From: a virus | IMG/VR virus record: IMGVR_UViG_3300044644_001125 | Span: 209,623 to 273,622 of that record | DNA length: 64,000 nucleotides | Reading direction: 5' to 3' (one strand) | In this document: positions 62,745 to 64,000 of the stretch, in pieces | How positions within the stretch are numbered: position 1 is the first letter of the stretch | Layout of the letters: the number at the start of each line of letters is the position of its first letter | The notes under the pieces: generated by a model | What the model saw: the letters and a program-made list of their open reading frames with translations, nothing else | What the model was told of the DNA's origin: nothing | The model's database searches: none | Position numbers and translations under genes: made by a program

Positions 62745-64000
62745 TTAAAGCACAACTGCTTCGATTAATCGTATGTCGGTTGTATTATTAGTCTCTAAAG
62801 CAATTGCGAAAATATGATTGCTTGGTGATTTTGTTGTAACTGCAGTGCCGTCTACACCTGCTGTTAATTTGTCACCCTTTGTAACTGGACCACTAACCAA
62901 AACAGGAACTCTTCCTTTCAATGCGATGTAGGTACCATTAACCAATCCACTATTCATCATAAACGCTGGGTGTTCACTAACAACGCCAATTGCATAATCA
63001 TCAATATTACATGCGGTTACTTCGACTGTTCCACCAATAGAAACTACAGTACCAACTGGGTATTCTTTATCTGTTAGGTATTTTTCAGCTAAATCAGCAT
63101 ATTGAGCCGACGTTGCAACACCATTAAATTTGTTAGCTGCGATGTCCATGTTACCATCACGCACCGCGATAGTGTTAGCAAGTTTTGCAATAGTTGCAGT
63201 TTTATAAACAGTATCACCAACACCAGAAACCGTATAATCTTGAACTTTTAATTTGTTAGCAGTATCAATAGTTCCGATTACACTGTTTACGTTGATAGCA
63301 CCGTTGGCATCACGAACAACAACAGTATTTGGTGTTGCTGGTATACTTGGATTTAAACCGGTAAGTTGTGTAGCACTACCAGTCAAAGTACCAGTTACAT
63401 TACCGGTGAATGTACGATTGGTTGCATGTAGTAATACATCACCATTAGATGCTAATACATTACCGGTTACGTTACCGGTTACGTTACCAGTTACGTTACC
63501 AGCCACCGTACCTGTTATATCACCAACAAATGTAGGTGCTGACACAGTACCAGTCGAGTTTAAAGTAGAAACGTATGCGGCATTCCATCTATTTGTCGTA
63601 GCACCTAAATCAACCACACCACCATTACCAGGCATTACAATTTGTTTACCAATAACTAAAACACCTTGGGTTGCAGTACTACTTGCAATTTTAAAAGTGA
63701 TTGGGTTTTCTAGTGTATTTTCAAGAATTACTTGATCGCTACCATCAATTCTAACGGATAAATCGTTGTTATTACCAACAGTGAATCCAGGGTTTTTAAA
63801 GTGAACAAGTGTTTCAAATGTTGGATTATCACGACGCATATAATATTGAGCATCAAACCCACCCAATTGAAGAGCATTTGATGTAGTACCCCAGTAAATC
63901 CAATCGCCTAAACTAACACCAGATGAACTTTTTGCTAGTGTTACACCTTGTTTAATGATCGTAAAATCAGGAATAACGTCAGCACTCAATTGAAATTCTG
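62745..64000 (-). CDS. tail-fibre protein, C-terminal part (5' end beyond window)
   Basis: The minus-strand frame is open to the window edge; an alternative TTG at 63989 is within it, but the coding sequence (EFQLSADVIPDF) continues, so the true start lies outside. At least 418 residues. Around the middle a short repeat TGNVTGNVTGNVTGNV comes from tandem 12-bp DNA units (63461-63508). The C-terminal domain DLAEKYLTDKEYPVGTVVSI, GRVPVLVSGPVTKGDKLT is the same type as the stand-alone product at 4809. Confidence 0.85.
   Translation of the reverse strand, partial: EFQLSADVIPDFTIIKQGVTLAKSSSGVSLGDWIYWGTTSNALQLGGFDAQYYMRRDNPTFETLVHFKNPGFTVGNNNDLSVRIDGSDQVILENTLENPITFKIASSTATQGVLVIGKQIVMPGNGGVVDLGATTNRWNAAYVSTLNSTGTVSAPTFVGDITGTVAGNVTGNVTGNVTGNVLASNGDVLLHATNRTFTGNVTGTLTGSATQLTGLNPSIPATPNTVVVRDANGAINVNSVIGTIDTANKLKVQDYTVSGVGDTVYKTATIAKLANTIAVRDGNMDIAANKFNGVATSAQYADLAEKYLTDKEYPVGTVVSIGGTVEVTACNIDDYAIGVVSEHPAFMMNSGLVNGTYIALKGRVPVLVSGPVTKGDKLTAGVDGTAVTTKSPSNHIFAIALETNNTTDIRLIEAVVL

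Overview
The window is about 64 kb of an AT-rich, tightly packed genome. Genes mostly overlap by ATGA or TAATG, most start behind an AGGAG-type ribosome binding site, and intergenic space is scarce. The core gene set points to a large T4-superfamily myovirus: a gp43-type family B DNA polymerase, gp44-type clamp loader, gp45-type sliding clamp, T4-type RNase H/FEN exonuclease, DsbA-like protein, dCMP deaminase, gp31/GroES-like co-chaperonin, PhoH, MazG-like pyrophosphatase, GH19 endolysin, and large tail/baseplate proteins with Ig-like and Calx-beta-like repeats. Exact or near TATAAATA / CTAAATAC boxes before several genes resemble T4-type late promoters. Sigma70-like TTGACA-N16/17-TATAAT promoters serve other genes. 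The host cannot be named from sequence alone.

Layout. 0-4.7 kb: UV-damage endonuclease, glycosyltransferase-like protein, HAD phosphatase and small conserved genes. 4.8-10.2 kb: virion/tail proteins. 10.2-14.5 kb: a mini DnaE-like protein, GroES-like protein, MazG-like protein, clamp loader, dCMP deaminase. 14.7-16.7, 20.4-22.8 and 26.9-30.7 kb: three arrays of DUF1566/Lcl_C genes (24 copies in the window including a solitary one at 51.3 kb). Between them lie a GIY-YIG homing endonuclease, an orphan NUMOD-type protein, an intein-bearing PhoH, a 1.3 kb non-coding region with a probable large structured RNA, an endolysin and a DnaJ protein. 30.9-35.0 kb: a ClpA-type ATPase broken into two genes by a split intein with an endonuclease gene between. 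36.1-45.1 kb: a cluster of probable capsid-packaged, injected proteins (acetyltransferase-like, several ADP-ribosyltransferase-like), the last interrupted by a TnpB element. 45.1-51.2 kb: DsbA-like protein and the DNA polymerase, also split by an intein with an endonuclease gene between. 51.7-58.4 kb: sliding clamp, phosphoribosyltransferase, RNase H and conserved T4-like small genes. 58.4-64 kb, minus strand: two very large tail-fibre-type proteins.

Most notable. (1) Ten DUF1566 genes carry a C-terminal segment whose codons vary at bases one and two while the third base stays a column-fixed C or T. This is the signature of adenine-directed mutagenesis by a diversity-generating retroelement; no reverse transcriptase or template lies in the window. 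(2) The products at 36-45 kb share short N-terminal leaders ending in L/I-x-E, resembling the T4 capsid-targeting sequence cleaved by the prohead protease, so they are probably packaged and injected like T4 Alt. (3) Three inteins sit in catalytic motifs of PhoH, ClpA and DNA polymerase; two are split 'fractured gene' arrangements and the ClpA one has an unusually short 26-residue N-half. (4) Two dispersed short repeat families, a co-varying hairpin (15 copies) and TTATCTTTTAG (about 30 copies), are spread through the window.
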